From: Bacteroidota bacterium
GTDB taxonomy: Bacteria > Bacteroidota > Bacteroidia > Bacteroidales > Paludibacteraceae
DNA: 64,000 nt
Reading direction: 5' to 3'
NCBI GenBank assembly: GCA_023459355.1
Contig: JAEWUM010000014.1
Span: 1 to 64,000 of the forward strand
This document shows, in pieces, positions 45,103 through 54,613 of the stretch. Under the pieces are notes generated by a model that worked only from the letters and a program-made list of their open reading frames with translations, was not told where the DNA came from and did no database searches. The first letter of the stretch is position 1; each line of letters begins with the position of its first letter. A program made the position numbers and the translations under genes.

Positions 45103-48100
45103 TTAACACTCTTTATGATTCTCCACCGCAATCACCACTTCATTTTTCTGATGTTCGATTCGTTTCAAGATTCGATCTAAGTAGTCGGCACCGAGGTTGT
45201 TTCTTATCCAAAGCACTTCATTGGTAAAGGTTCTCTTAGCTTCATTGCCGGAATTTGTGGTGAGTTCGTTGCGGGCTATACGTCCTAAGGTCCGATCCGA
45301 AAGTGTTTTAAATTTTTCGATATCAGTTATTAGGATTTTGATGAACTTCATCAACTCATCATTTGTCACATCCAACACCCTTAAAGCACACTTGAGATTT
45401 TCGTACGCTTTTGCTTCCAGTGATTTTGGACTAGTAAAAGCCCTGCTGGTTACTGTTTTATAATCTTTTATCTCGTTATACGATTTCCAGAATTGGGGGG
45501 ATAATGCTAAGTAAAGCGTATCGTAATCACAGGCAACCAATGGCAGGAAATCTTCAAAAGTAATTTCATCAACTTGTGGTTTTTCGGCTTGTGAATCGGC
45601 AACCACGTGGGTAAACAAGCTCAAGCCTTTTCGTCTTAACACGCACACCTGATTGTGGGTAAATGGTTTTCCTGATTTCACCCTTGCCGGTAATTTTGCA
45701 ATTTTCTCAATTACTTCGGGATGTGCTTGTTCTATCTCGAACAATTTATTTCTTACGTGTGTTCCAATGCTTTGTTCTCCATCCAAATCCGGGTTTTCAT
45801 TGACTTTATTAAACAACATCGCCGGTGTGGGTTCTTCATCGGGATCAAATATTTTTGAGTCCTCACCCAAGGCATTGTGAATCAAAAACATCTTCTGAGA
45901 AGCAATATCCCGTATCTGAACGATACCGGCTCCTGCTTCGGTTGGAAACAAATTGAAAATGAACAGTTCATCAAACACTTTTGTCCCGATGCGGTTGATA
46001 CGCCCGACACGCTGAATGACCCTTGTCGGATTCCAGGGAATGTCGTAATTGATGATAACGCCGGCACGATTGAGGTTAAAGCCTTCTGACAACTTATCAC
46101 TGGTTATCAGAATATCGTATTTGTCTTCTTTTTCTCCCTTATATTGCGCGTTGAAATTTGCATTCAATGTATGGTGTAGGGAAGCTGTTACATTACCGTC
46201 ACAAAAAATGACTTTCCCCTTGTATTTCGTTTTAAAGTAATGTTCCAGGTGCCTGACTGTATCGGTATATTCTGTGAAAATAATTATTTTTCTGTCTTTG
46301 TCCTTTTTGAGGATGAGCTCAACTTCTTTAGCAACTTTATCTCTTTTCGGATCTTTATGCACGATATCTAACAGCGCTAACTCGTTACTTATCTTTTTAA
46401 ACAGTTCAATATCTTTATCAATATTGGCTATAAAATCGGTTTTACGTTTGAAACTGTTTACATCATATACTTTATTGTTTTTGGGTACTCGTTTGGTTAG
46501 CATGTTATTTTCATATTCCATCAGAATCTGAAGAATTATATCCATGTTTTCTTCAAACATCAACGAGTCCATGAGCTTTCTGTCTAAAATGTACTTTCCA
46601 TCTGTTTTTTCAATAAACTGCTTTACCCTGATGTGTATTTGCAAGAAGCGATTGATAGAATCATTAAATGCTCCGAATGAGCTTTCGAATCGTTTTACCA
46701 ACAACCTACGCATAAAATGAAACAAGTTGGCTTGTATCAATGCAGCCCTGTTCTTTGCTTCATCCAGTTTACTCTCTTTAATTTCTGATTCGTAAATGAA
46801 CGGCTGGTAAATGGCTCCGGTAAAAGCACCCTCTTCTCCAAAATAATCTGTCAGCACCTTGTTGTAAAAACTGCTTTGTTCGGCACTCAGATAGTAAAAC
46901 AGTTCAACCGGATCTTTCACTTCCGATAGTTCAGTTACTTCGCGGGAATAGAGGTAATCATTTTTTAAATCAAGGCGATTCCTGCGGATAATAACCGGTG
47001 AGATAACCTGTTTGATTTGATTGGCTAACTTTTTGGTTTCTTTCCTCACTTTTATTAAATCTACCTTATTCTCTCCAAATAATTCGATGTAATACTTCTG
47101 TGCTTTCTCTCTTTTATCGGCCTTGATTGAGTTGCTGAATCTGGCAATTTCAGATAGTTTTTTAAAGCGGTTGCCATAACCAACGAATAATGCATTCAGA
47201 TCGTTGTCAATGGTAATTCCTGATTTGCCCGGTACAATGAATAATTTCAACAAAGAAAAGATGTCAGCCGGTGAATTGTTGAAAGGTGTAGCTGTCAGAA
47301 GAATCACAATCCGGTCACGGCAGATTTTCAACAAGGCTTCATAGTCTTCAGTATCCTGATTGCGGTAGTAATGGGCTTCATCAATGATTACCACTTCAAT
47401 ATTCCGATTGTCGATGGATGCGGCAATATCCACCAATTTGCCCCGACTTTCGACCTCGGAAGTTAACTCGAAATTATACACGTACTCGTACCATCCTGTC
47501 GGCTCCTTTGCGTTTTTCTCTCCAATCAAACCCGGTGGACAAATAATCAGGGTACGTTTATCCAGGTTTTTGGCAATCAGCGAGGCAATCACCGATTTAC
47601 CCAAACCAACCACATCGGCGATGATTACGCCATTGTACTCGTTGATAATACTTAAACCCTGGTTAACTGCATCGATTTGATAAGCAAATTCTTTGAAGCC
47701 ATTTTTTTTCAATAATTCTATTACTGAAGAGCGGATATGTTTGGTTTGCTGCAGGTCGACGTAAGTTTTTAGTATCAATGCATAAGCCTCATAAGGCGTT
47801 ATTTTAGCAGCCAACGACTTTTTGCCAACGAGTTCAATTAATTGTTGTTGTTGATCAGGAGCTTCAGTAATAGGAGCCGCTTCAGCCCAAAGCATTTCAA
47901 AGTAGGCATCTGCATCGGTATAACCATAATCTTTGATTTCAACATTGAATTCTTCCTGACCGGATAACCCTGCTCCGGTCAAATTGCTGCTGCCGGTAAT
48001 GAACTGTCCTTTCATTCCTTGTATTTCGGACTGCTGTTCATTGAGTTTGAAAAGATAAACCTTAGCATGATTCGGATTCCTGGTTTTCCGGATGATCAAC

Positions 48101-48471
48101 CTGCCTTTTTCAATCATGTCGAGAAAAAAGAACACCTGATTATAGAAGGCTTCCGTATCTGAATCGTCTGTATTTAGTGCATTACGCATGGAATCCATAA
48201 AGCCATTGAAGCGGTCGGTATTGGATAATCGTTCTTCCTGAATACCGTGTTCCACCAAATGGTCGTGCAGCAATTTGTCGACCTGCAAGCCAACCAGCAA
48301 GCGAAGCGTTACCTGTTCGTTGGCCTTCAAGGATTCATACACTTCCTTCCAGCCTGAGAAATAGAAAAAACCAACTAAAAATTTCAACTCCTCGCTGATG
48401 GTTATAAGCGTGTTTAGCCTTGATTTCAGGCTTTTCTGACCTAAGTTGTTGGTTATAAAGTTTTGCGACAT
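45103..48471 (-). CDS. SNF2-family helicase with N-terminal phospholipase-D-like domain
   Basis: 1122 residues. Residues about 1-190 form a PLD-like domain with His135-x-Lys137 (HAKVYLF) and GSSNLTGAG (160-168), enough for a PLD-type nuclease site. The SF2/SNF2 motor follows: GLGKS with Lys292, DEAH at 364-367 (IIDEAHYYRN), LTATPFNN, then the C-terminal lobe with SDKLSEGFNLNRAG and VIQRVGRINRIG. Similar helicase-PLD fusions are found beside Eco57I-like methylases in defence islands. It probably translocates on and may nick foreign DNA. It lies 12 bases after the AlbA_2 gene and 53 before mcrB. Confidence 0.88.
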   Translation of the reverse strand: MSQNFITNNLGQKSLKSRLNTLITISEELKFLVGFFYFSGWKEVYESLKANEQVTLRLLVGLQVDKLLHDHLVEHGIQEERLSNTDRFNGFMDSMRNALNTDDSDTEAFYNQVFFFLDMIEKGRLIIRKTRNPNHAKVYLFKLNEQQSEIQGMKGQFITGSSNLTGAGLSGQEEFNVEIKDYGYTDADAYFEMLWAEAAPITEAPDQQQQLIELVGKKSLAAKITPYEAYALILKTYVDLQQTKHIRSSVIELLKKNGFKEFAYQIDAVNQGLSIINEYNGVIIADVVGLGKSVIASLIAKNLDKRTLIICPPGLIGEKNAKEPTGWYEYVYNFELTSEVESRGKLVDIAASIDNRNIEVVIIDEAHYYRNQDTEDYEALLKICRDRIVILLTATPFNNSPADIFSLLKLFIVPGKSGITIDNDLNALFVGYGNRFKKLSEIARFSNSIKADKREKAQKYYIELFGENKVDLIKVRKETKKLANQIKQVISPVIIRRNRLDLKNDYLYSREVTELSEVKDPVELFYYLSAEQSSFYNKVLTDYFGEEGAFTGAIYQPFIYESEIKESKLDEAKNRAALIQANLFHFMRRLLVKRFESSFGAFNDSINRFLQIHIRVKQFIEKTDGKYILDRKLMDSLMFEENMDIILQILMEYENNMLTKRVPKNNKVYDVNSFKRKTDFIANIDKDIELFKKISNELALLDIVHKDPKRDKVAKEVELILKKDKDRKIIIFTEYTDTVRHLEHYFKTKYKGKVIFCDGNVTASLHHTLNANFNAQYKGEKEDKYDILITSDKLSEGFNLNRAGVIINYDIPWNPTRVIQRVGRINRIGTKVFDELFIFNLFPTEAGAGIVQIRDIASQKMFLIHNALGEDSKIFDPDEEPTPAMLFNKVNENPDLDGEQSIGTHVRNKLFEIEQAHPEVIEKIAKLPARVKSGKPFTHNQVCVLRRKGLSLFTHVVADSQAEKPQVDEITFEDFLPLVACDYDTLYLALSPQFWKSYNEIKDYKTVTSRAFTSPKSLEAKAYENLKCALRVLDVTNDELMKFIKILITDIEKFKTLSDRTLGRIARNELTTNSGNEAKRTFTNEVLWIRNNLGADYLDRILKRIEHQKNEVVIAVENHKEC

Positions 48472-48482
48472 GCTTTTAAAGT

Positions 48483-50117
48483 TTACTTGTTGATTAATAC
48501 CAGTAATCGTTTGCCCGATTCCGTTATTTTATACCGCTGTTCGGGATGGGTTGTATTATCGGGATATTTCATCTCAATCCAACCAATATCTAAAAGGGGG
48601 TCAATGTATTTTATTTTATGTTTCGACCTTGTTGTTAAACCAATATGCATAAGAATTTCTTCTCTGCTTTTCCACGTTTCAACAAAGCTTAATATGTCAT
48701 TTACCTTGGTGTGAATCGAATTTTCAATAATATCATTTACTCGGTCACCAGCTCGGTCACTAACTCGGTCACTAACTTGTGCATTAACCTGGTTACTAAA
48801 AACAATAACGTCATCTATACTATTAAATATCAAACCTCTAACTTGGTCAATAGCTCGGTCACTTTCTTCAATAACTTGTACATTGAAATCCGGATGAACT
48901 GGTATTGTAACCAGCACATAGGTGCTATCATCGGAGTCAAAAACGGGTGCCGGAGAACCATTCTTTTCCATGGCATCGTAAATGGTAGGGAAACCGGTAG
49001 CACGACCCTCAGTTAAATGAAGTTCTTTAAGGAAATCTCCAATTCTGCGGTTACGGTACTGACGCGCAACGATTCTGCGACTGCTAGTCAAGATCTGTTT
49101 GTTGACTGGGGGTATTGCAGCCGGATAACTCAAAATCTCCATTTTATCATCCCAAATCTGTATCTCGATGGGAGAATCTAATTCATAGCTTTTGTGATAA
49201 ACGGCATTCGATAAGGCTTCTTCGATGGCAGCGTAGGGGAAATTATAAAACCTGTCGGCTTCGGCTTTTTCGGGATGCTTAATTACTTTCTCTGCAACTA
49301 TGTTCGTTTGAATAAACGATAAGGCATCCCGAAGTTGTTTTTGTAAGGGACCTTTGAAATAATGTTCTGTATAAGCTTCTCCTTTATGCCATACTAATTC
49401 AATCCAGGTTCGGGGGAAGAATGTTTCAGGGGCTTTGTTGAAAAACAACAAACCAACATTCACCGGACGAATATCTTCATCAGCACCTTTTGCAATGTGC
49501 ATAACCCGACATAGATCTGCAAACGGTATGTTACGGCTTTCTTCAAACAAATCGCTTTTAATTTCCTGAAGATGTGCTTGTATTAATCCTAAATCAAGAT
49601 CCTGAAGGCTTGCCCGGTTATTGATTCGGTCATCAAAAGGAATGCGGGCAGTCATTTCATGCAGTTGACGCAAATAATCACCATTTGCCCTGATGCTGCG
49701 TGATCCAACCCGGATATATTCATAATAGGGTGCTTGTTTACCCATTGTTTCGGGGGCACGATAGGGACGGTTATCCCCTGCCGGGCACCATAGCACGAGT
49801 ATGTGTTTCCCTTCATACAAGTAAGGCTGACAGATTGGGAAATAGGTGGGCGATATGCGATTTCCCAATTTGATGATTTCGCCTTGTATAGCATCGAGTT
49901 GATTTTGTTGTAAGCCTGATGGGGGCAGCAAGGGTTGACCATCCTTTTCGGCAACACCAATAATGATATAACCACCACCCCAGTTGTTGATATCGTTGGC
50001 AAAAGCACAGAGGGGATGAATCACTTCTTCAGGATTCCAACCTTGCTTAAATTCTAACCGTTCCCACTCGATGGTGCGGCCGTGAAGTAAATCGCTTATG
50101 TTAATGGGGAGTGACAT
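48483..50117 (-). CDS. AlbA_2 (Schlafen-type) ATP-binding protein with C-terminal winged helices
   Basis: 544 residues of the COG2865 type. The AlbA_2 domain is at about 1-150, with TIEWERLEFKQGW, CAFANDINNWGGGYIIIGVAE. An ATPase (HATPase_c_4-like) domain follows, with IEEALSNAVYHKSYELD and MEILSYPAAIPP at about 295-340. The C-terminal 130 residues are winged-helix-like. Between them, residues near 455-480 hold a run of four short repeats (QVSDRV, SDRAGD, DRVND) encoded by a 12-base tandem unit. Family members were long called transcriptional regulators; in this gene neighbourhood a defence role with the helicase and methylase is more likely. Confidence 0.85.
   Translation of the reverse strand: MSLPINISDLLHGRTIEWERLEFKQGWNPEEVIHPLCAFANDINNWGGGYIIIGVAEKDGQPLLPPSGLQQNQLDAIQGEIIKLGNRISPTYFPICQPYLYEGKHILVLWCPAGDNRPYRAPETMGKQAPYYEYIRVGSRSIRANGDYLRQLHEMTARIPFDDRINNRASLQDLDLGLIQAHLQEIKSDLFEESRNIPFADLCRVMHIAKGADEDIRPVNVGLLFFNKAPETFFPRTWIELVWHKGEAYTEHYFKGPLQKQLRDALSFIQTNIVAEKVIKHPEKAEADRFYNFPYAAIEEALSNAVYHKSYELDSPIEIQIWDDKMEILSYPAAIPPVNKQILTSSRRIVARQYRNRRIGDFLKELHLTEGRATGFPTIYDAMEKNGSPAPVFDSDDSTYVLVTIPVHPDFNVQVIEESDRAIDQVRGLIFNSIDDVIVFSNQVNAQVSDRVSDRAGDRVNDIIENSIHTKVNDILSFVETWKSREEILMHIGLTTRSKHKIKYIDPLLDIGWIEMKYPDNTTHPEQRYKITESGKRLLVLINK
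48735..48790. repeat. 12-base tandem repeat inside the AlbA_2 gene
   Basis: About four imperfect copies of CTCGGTCACTAA (plus strand) in tandem, ending TTGTGCATTAACCTGG. Each copy encodes four residues in the linker of the AlbA_2 protein, so copy-number change keeps the frame. Confidence 0.8.
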
Positions 50118-50143
50118 AGATGTTTTTCGATTAATTGTACTTA

Positions 50144-53100
50144 TTACACACTTCTGGCTTTACTCACCCTATTCCAAACCAACCGACACACAGCCCGATA
50201 CACCTCTTTCCTTTCTTCGGCATCCAAGCCCAAGGCATCAAAAATCACATCATCCAACTCCTTTCTGTCGGGTAAGGGTTGTGGCTCTTGTTCTTCTATG
50301 GGGATGGGGGATGTGGGGTCGATGCCGGATTCTTGGAAGATAGTACGTATTTCTCTTTTAAGTAAAATATTTGAGAAGTCAAGTAATTCTGGGTTGATTA
50401 CTAAAGAATTGTTTACTTCAAAAACCATGACACTTCTTGGTCCTCCTCCTCCACCTAAATCTCTTTTAAGAACTTCACCAAAAAGGAAATATAGAACTGA
50501 ATTACAATAGTTTTTGGTTCTATGATCGCATTGTGCAAAATAAAGTCTACAATCTGCCACGATGTTTTCTTCAGAATACGGTGAAAATAACCTTTCTCTT
50601 AACTCCTTTCCCCAAAACGTATTTCCCGACAACTCCCCTAATCCATACCATAATTTTCGTGATAATACTGATTGAAGATTATGAACACCAATAATTTTAC
50701 CTTTGGCACCTCCTTGATTTACTTCTATTTCAAGACTTTCACCATATTCGATGTATTTTAAGGCATTTGTTCCGACTAGTTCTTCTCTTGGTTTGTTACA
50801 AAAAAAGACTCGATACTTTAGATGTTGGTCAGAAACACAGTAGTTCTTGCATTCTTGTGGACTTTTCAAAACAGGTCTCAAAAACTCCTCTTCAATTTTC
50901 CATTTATCAACCTCCTCTTGTGTCAAATAAAAAAACTCATTGCAACCTGTCTTTATGCCAAATTTCACTTCAGCAATTGAACCCAGTCGAACAAACTTAT
51001 CTTTCCCTTTTTCCATAATCTTAAAGAACACATCCGGTGCCCGCAGGTATTTTCCACCCCATTTGTCCCCCACATATAACCCCGTATCAATAGCATTATT
51101 TTCCTCAAATTCAGACCCCTCTTCCATCAAATCAGCAATAGTAACCGGGTAGGAACGAAAGGCGTCGTTGTTCAGGATCTTAGCCTGTTGGTTTTCTATG
51201 GCTATCAGGTTGTCGGAAAAAATCACTTCCTCGAAAGGCTTTTTAAATGCAACGAATTTATATTCGAAGGCAGCATCCAGGGCGTTGAGTTGACTAACCG
51301 GTGCATCCATCACCGAGATGATGGTGTTGACATCGGCACTGGCAAAGGAACGCATGGCCTGGTTATCGAGGATAAAATGTACCCGGCAATGATTGAGCAG
51401 GAACTTTTGCATCCACACGCCATACCCTACGTCCAACCAAGAGTTGGAACAAATAAAACAATGCACGCCCTGTGGATTCAGCAAGCGAAGGGTCTTGAGA
51501 TAAAAGTAGGCATACAAGTCGCTTTTGCCATCTATGGGCTCTTTCTTCCTGAAATAGACCGGATATTCCTCCCGGATTATTTCCTGCAAAGCAGCTTTAT
51601 ACTCTTTCGGCGGTAGGTTACCGTAGGGATCGCCAATATCTTCCTGGCGGACATAAGGCGGATTCCCGATGATGATATCGAAGCCATCTTTATCGTAGAA
51701 CAACTCTGCAAACTCGATGTTCCAAATCAAGGGATGTTCATCGAAGAAGCCTGATTTTTCTTCCTTCAATTTGTTGATTTTATCTTCGAGAACGGCAATT
51801 TTTTCAGCATCAAACCCGATCTCAGCTTGTTTTGGTGAAAGTGCCGTTTCAAACAGGGAGGATTGTGTGGCATCGGGTTGTCGCTTCAGCCGAATAAGTT
51901 CGCGTTTACTCTCTTCAATTTGTTCGTCGATAATAGCCCTGAAAATGGCATTTTCTTCCTTCCTGATTTCCTGTGCTGATACACCCTGATTGTAAAAGAA
52001 TGCGATTTTATCTTTCTTTAGTTTTGTAATTTTCGATTTCAATCCGGCACTTAAAGCATGGTTGTGGGCATGAACCGGAAAAAGTTTATTTCCGATTCGT
52101 TGCACCAAACTATCACCACAGCGTATTTTAAAATCCAGATTGGGTAATAAAGGCTTGGGATTATACCTGAACTCATCTTCTCTTTCAGCGGGAATATCCA
52201 CAAACAACGAAAGCCACAAACGCAATTGGTTAATCCAAACCGCCCAGCGTTTTACCTCTACGCCATAGAGCGAATTGATGATAATCGCTTTTTTTCTATC
52301 AAAAGCATCTTCGTTTTTATATTCATCCGGCGCTTTATCTCTATTTTGAAGAAGTTCCAGTATTTCGTTCAGCACCTGCATCATACCTACCGGGAAAGCA
52401 CCGGAACCCGATGCCGGATCGCAAATTGAAACCGATTTCAAACTTTCAATCAGTAATTTTAATTCTGATATTGAAAAATCACCTTCTTTCTGATAATCTT
52501 CATAATTCCCATCAATAGATAGTTCCTTGAAGAAGAGGTGGTATAAATCTTTTATGTCAACATGCGTCGTTTTCTGCAACCATTTTACCAAAGCCATTCT
52601 ACACATGAAATCCACTTCGGTACGCGGGGTGTATACCGCTCCATTTTCTTTGTTGACGAGTCGTTCGAATATAATCCCCAGAAATTCAGGGTTCAATTCG
52701 AGGTCTTCGTCGTACCGGGTGTTCTCTTCGATGGTAAAGTTGTATTGAAATAAAAACTCGAAAAATGCATCAATAGCCTGATCAGGGATGATAAGACCGT
52801 TGGTGTCAATTTTATCTTTTCGTTTAAACAGTTCCCCGTTCAAATAAGGAGCCATTAATAAATCCTTTTGGGTTTTATCAGAAAACTCATTATTTTGGTA
52901 GGCGACCACACTCCCCGGAGGCGTGTTTAATGCTTCAAAAAATAGCGGTTCCAACCAGCGTTTATAAAAATCATTATCCCCAAATGATTGCAATTTGTAT
53001 TCGTGCCATAAATGTTGCAAAAACTCTTCATCATCTCCCAACCATTTTCTTTTTTGAACAAAACCAATGAAGATAGTCCGGATAACAAACAACAATGCCA

Positions 53101-53686
53101 AATCCTGTTTAATCTCAAAACGTGCATCTCCTATTATCTGAGAAGCCATCCTGTCGAAATGAGGCTTGAAATTATTGTAAAATTCATCCGTGACAGCTTC
53201 AATTGAAAAGGCTTTTCTGATTGTATCCAGTGAGTCAAACTTGCAGCCGTCAATTTGTTTTTTGAATGTTTTATTCGGTTTATGGGGATCAACAAAATAG
53301 GTATATCTTCTCCAGGGAGTAAACTTTTGCTTCTTGTTACCGTAATTCCGGCGAATAAAGCTAAACCTGAATTTTCCGGATTGGTCATAAAACACGAACA
53401 CAGCCCCATCCTTGAAGTCCTCTTTGAGAGCTTTTTTAGCGATTTCGTATTGTGCTTTGCGTGAACTTTTGGAAGTAAGTTCGCCGTGATATGCGCAACT
53501 AAACACCATCAACTTATCGGTGTTATCATATGAAATTTCGCCCAGTTTTATCAACTTGTTAAACTTATCGAATCCCCGGACAATGTCAGACAGGTCTTCT
53601 TCATAATCTACAAAAGCAGAATTTTGATTGCTAATAAAGTTAACAAGATGTTTATTCGAAAAGGATTTGATTACGGAATTTATCAT
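50144..53686 (-). CDS. N6-adenine DNA methylase, type IIG (Eco57I/PglX-like)
   Basis: 1180 residues. Motif I DPASGSGAFP begins at Asp423 and motif IV is NPPY at 675-678 (IIGNPPYVRQEDIGD), typical of gamma-class adenine methylases of the COG1002 group that includes Eco57I-type enzymes and BREX PglX. The N-terminal 400 residues are helical and hold no PD-(D/E)xK motif that I can see, so a fused nuclease is unproven. The C-terminal 500 residues probably form the target-recognition domain. It is the first gene of the defence operon, with a -7 box at 53736-53743. It could mark self DNA for the downstream restriction parts. Confidence 0.88.
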   Translation of the reverse strand: MINSVIKSFSNKHLVNFISNQNSAFVDYEEDLSDIVRGFDKFNKLIKLGEISYDNTDKLMVFSCAYHGELTSKSSRKAQYEIAKKALKEDFKDGAVFVFYDQSGKFRFSFIRRNYGNKKQKFTPWRRYTYFVDPHKPNKTFKKQIDGCKFDSLDTIRKAFSIEAVTDEFYNNFKPHFDRMASQIIGDARFEIKQDLALLFVIRTIFIGFVQKRKWLGDDEEFLQHLWHEYKLQSFGDNDFYKRWLEPLFFEALNTPPGSVVAYQNNEFSDKTQKDLLMAPYLNGELFKRKDKIDTNGLIIPDQAIDAFFEFLFQYNFTIEENTRYDEDLELNPEFLGIIFERLVNKENGAVYTPRTEVDFMCRMALVKWLQKTTHVDIKDLYHLFFKELSIDGNYEDYQKEGDFSISELKLLIESLKSVSICDPASGSGAFPVGMMQVLNEILELLQNRDKAPDEYKNEDAFDRKKAIIINSLYGVEVKRWAVWINQLRLWLSLFVDIPAEREDEFRYNPKPLLPNLDFKIRCGDSLVQRIGNKLFPVHAHNHALSAGLKSKITKLKKDKIAFFYNQGVSAQEIRKEENAIFRAIIDEQIEESKRELIRLKRQPDATQSSLFETALSPKQAEIGFDAEKIAVLEDKINKLKEEKSGFFDEHPLIWNIEFAELFYDKDGFDIIIGNPPYVRQEDIGDPYGNLPPKEYKAALQEIIREEYPVYFRKKEPIDGKSDLYAYFYLKTLRLLNPQGVHCFICSNSWLDVGYGVWMQKFLLNHCRVHFILDNQAMRSFASADVNTIISVMDAPVSQLNALDAAFEYKFVAFKKPFEEVIFSDNLIAIENQQAKILNNDAFRSYPVTIADLMEEGSEFEENNAIDTGLYVGDKWGGKYLRAPDVFFKIMEKGKDKFVRLGSIAEVKFGIKTGCNEFFYLTQEEVDKWKIEEEFLRPVLKSPQECKNYCVSDQHLKYRVFFCNKPREELVGTNALKYIEYGESLEIEVNQGGAKGKIIGVHNLQSVLSRKLWYGLGELSGNTFWGKELRERLFSPYSEENIVADCRLYFAQCDHRTKNYCNSVLYFLFGEVLKRDLGGGGGPRSVMVFEVNNSLVINPELLDFSNILLKREIRTIFQESGIDPTSPIPIEEQEPQPLPDRKELDDVIFDALGLDAEERKEVYRAVCRLVWNRVSKARSV

Positions 53687-53735
53687 AGGATTAGCAGTTA
53701 ATCGAAGTACCTGTTGAGTGAAAATTCAGCTTATG

Positions 53736-53743
53736 CAAAAGTA
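53736..53743 (-). promoter_or_regulatory. -7 promoter box of the defence-type operon
   Basis: CAAAAGTA on the plus strand is TACTTTTG on the minus strand (TAnnTTTG), about 50 bases before the methylase start codon. It is the only clear promoter box found for the nine-gene unit. Confidence 0.55.
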
Positions 53744-53831
53744 ATAAATCAAATTGAAAAACTGGTCACAATTTAATCTTTGTGTTATTCAAAATTAGTA
53801 CAGTTTACTGTAGATAGAATCGAAAGAGATC

Positions 53832-53881
53832 ATTAAAAGTAAAAACTACAGGAACCTAATCTTGTAGTTTTTACTTTTAAT
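53832..53881. terminator. 19-bp perfect hairpin after the lipoprotein operon
   Basis: ATTAAAAGTAAAAACTACA (53832-53850) and its exact reverse complement (53863-53881) enclose a 12-base loop. It lies 19 bases beyond the DUF799 gene stop on the minus strand, and the A/T-rich arms can act as a bidirectional terminator isolating the lipoprotein operon from the defence operon. Confidence 0.8.
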
Positions 53882-53899
53882 ACAAAACAAATCTGAAGA

Positions 53900-54613
53900 T
53901 TACTTATATTGTCCGGCATATTGTCCGTTAAGTTTTACTTTAAAATCTTTGGGACCTGCTATTTCATTTGGTTCTTCCACGTTTTGAGGTGCATAAGTTC
54001 CTACAGGCATATCTTTAAATGTATAAGTATTGGCAATTCTGGCAACATCGACATATTTTGTTGCAGCTGTTGCAACTGTCGTTGCAACCATTGAGCCTAC
54101 TGCAGCTATTAAAGCACCATAAGTTCCACCGGCACTTTGAATCTGAACAGTGGTATTATAACTTATGTCGCCACGTCGGGCAAAAAGTATTTCATTGGTT
54201 TTAGTTGATTTAACAATATACTCTACATCCACGTACACCATACCATAGGTTTTATCCCATTTATGTATGATTGTAAAAAGTGCGACATCAGCACCAAATA
54301 CATCTCCAAATTTTTGCAAAGGAGCATCTAAAAACAGCTCAGCATCATAGGCACTTTCCCGTTTCAAAATTTCCATCGATAAGAATGTTGGAATAACATA
54401 ATAACCTGCTTCTGCAATCGGAACATTCAATGTTGAATGAAAAAACTCTTTTGCATCAACGGCTGTACTTCTATTAATGGGTGGCATTAACAACACCGTT
54501 ACAGGTTTTTCTCTGTACATACCTTTATATGCTTCAGATTTAGCAATTGGTTGGGTCATAGTACAGCCAATCATTATTATAGCAAGCGATATTATAAAAA
54601 TTATTTTTTTCAT
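53900..54613 (-). CDS. DUF799-family lipoprotein
   Basis: 237 residues. Lipobox Cys17 in AIIMIGCTM. The segment KPVTVLLMPPINRSTAV, then EAGYYVIPTFLSMEILKRE and FGADVALFTIIHKWDKTY, identify the DUF799 family (GNA1162-like in Neisseria), whose fold resembles the anticodon-like domain of CsgG or TolB helpers. A hydrophobic Ala/Thr-rich stretch near 175-200 is present. It is the last of four overlapping lipoprotein genes and is probably anchored in the outer membrane facing the periplasm, acting with the CsgG protein. Confidence 0.85.
   Translation of the reverse strand: MKKIIFIISLAIIMIGCTMTQPIAKSEAYKGMYREKPVTVLLMPPINRSTAVDAKEFFHSTLNVPIAEAGYYVIPTFLSMEILKRESAYDAELFLDAPLQKFGDVFGADVALFTIIHKWDKTYGMVYVDVEYIVKSTKTNEILFARRGDISYNTTVQIQSAGGTYGALIAAVGSMVATTVATAATKYVDVARIANTYTFKDMPVGTYAPQNVEEPNEIAGPKDFKVKLNGQYAGQYK

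Larger units (their letters stand above)
36657..53686 (-). other. Nine-gene composite defence-type operon
   Basis: Nine genes on the minus strand, with gaps of at most 53 bases and several short overlaps, run from a promoter at 53736 towards the tRNA locus. Order of transcription: DNA methylase/type IIG-like, AlbA_2 ATPase, PLD-SNF2 helicase, McrB, McrC, kinase-TPR-FHA, unknown, unknown (possibly PLD-like), UDG-like. No integrase or repeat flanks were found. Kinase and the two unknown genes are more A/T-rich than their neighbours, which suggests that the block was assembled from modules. The grouping as one unit is an inference from spacing. Confidence 0.65.

Noticed and set aside
48735..48790. 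Possible CRISPR-like repeat in the AlbA_2 gene
   Set aside because: Units are 12 bases in tandem without spacers and lie inside a coding sequence. No CRISPR array or cas gene was seen anywhere in the window.
50144..53686. BREX PglX as identity of the methylase
   Set aside because: The motifs fit the same broad family, but no brxC/pglY, pglZ, brxA or brxB gene is present in the window.
36657..53686. DISARM as identity of the defence operon
   Set aside because: A methylase, an SNF2 helicase and PLD domains are present, but no drmA-like or drmB (DUF1998) gene was recognised.
36440..53830. Attachment-site duplication of the tRNA-Leu 3' end at the far side of the island
   Set aside because: I looked for the tRNA 3' end sequence near 53.7-53.9 kb and did not find a copy.
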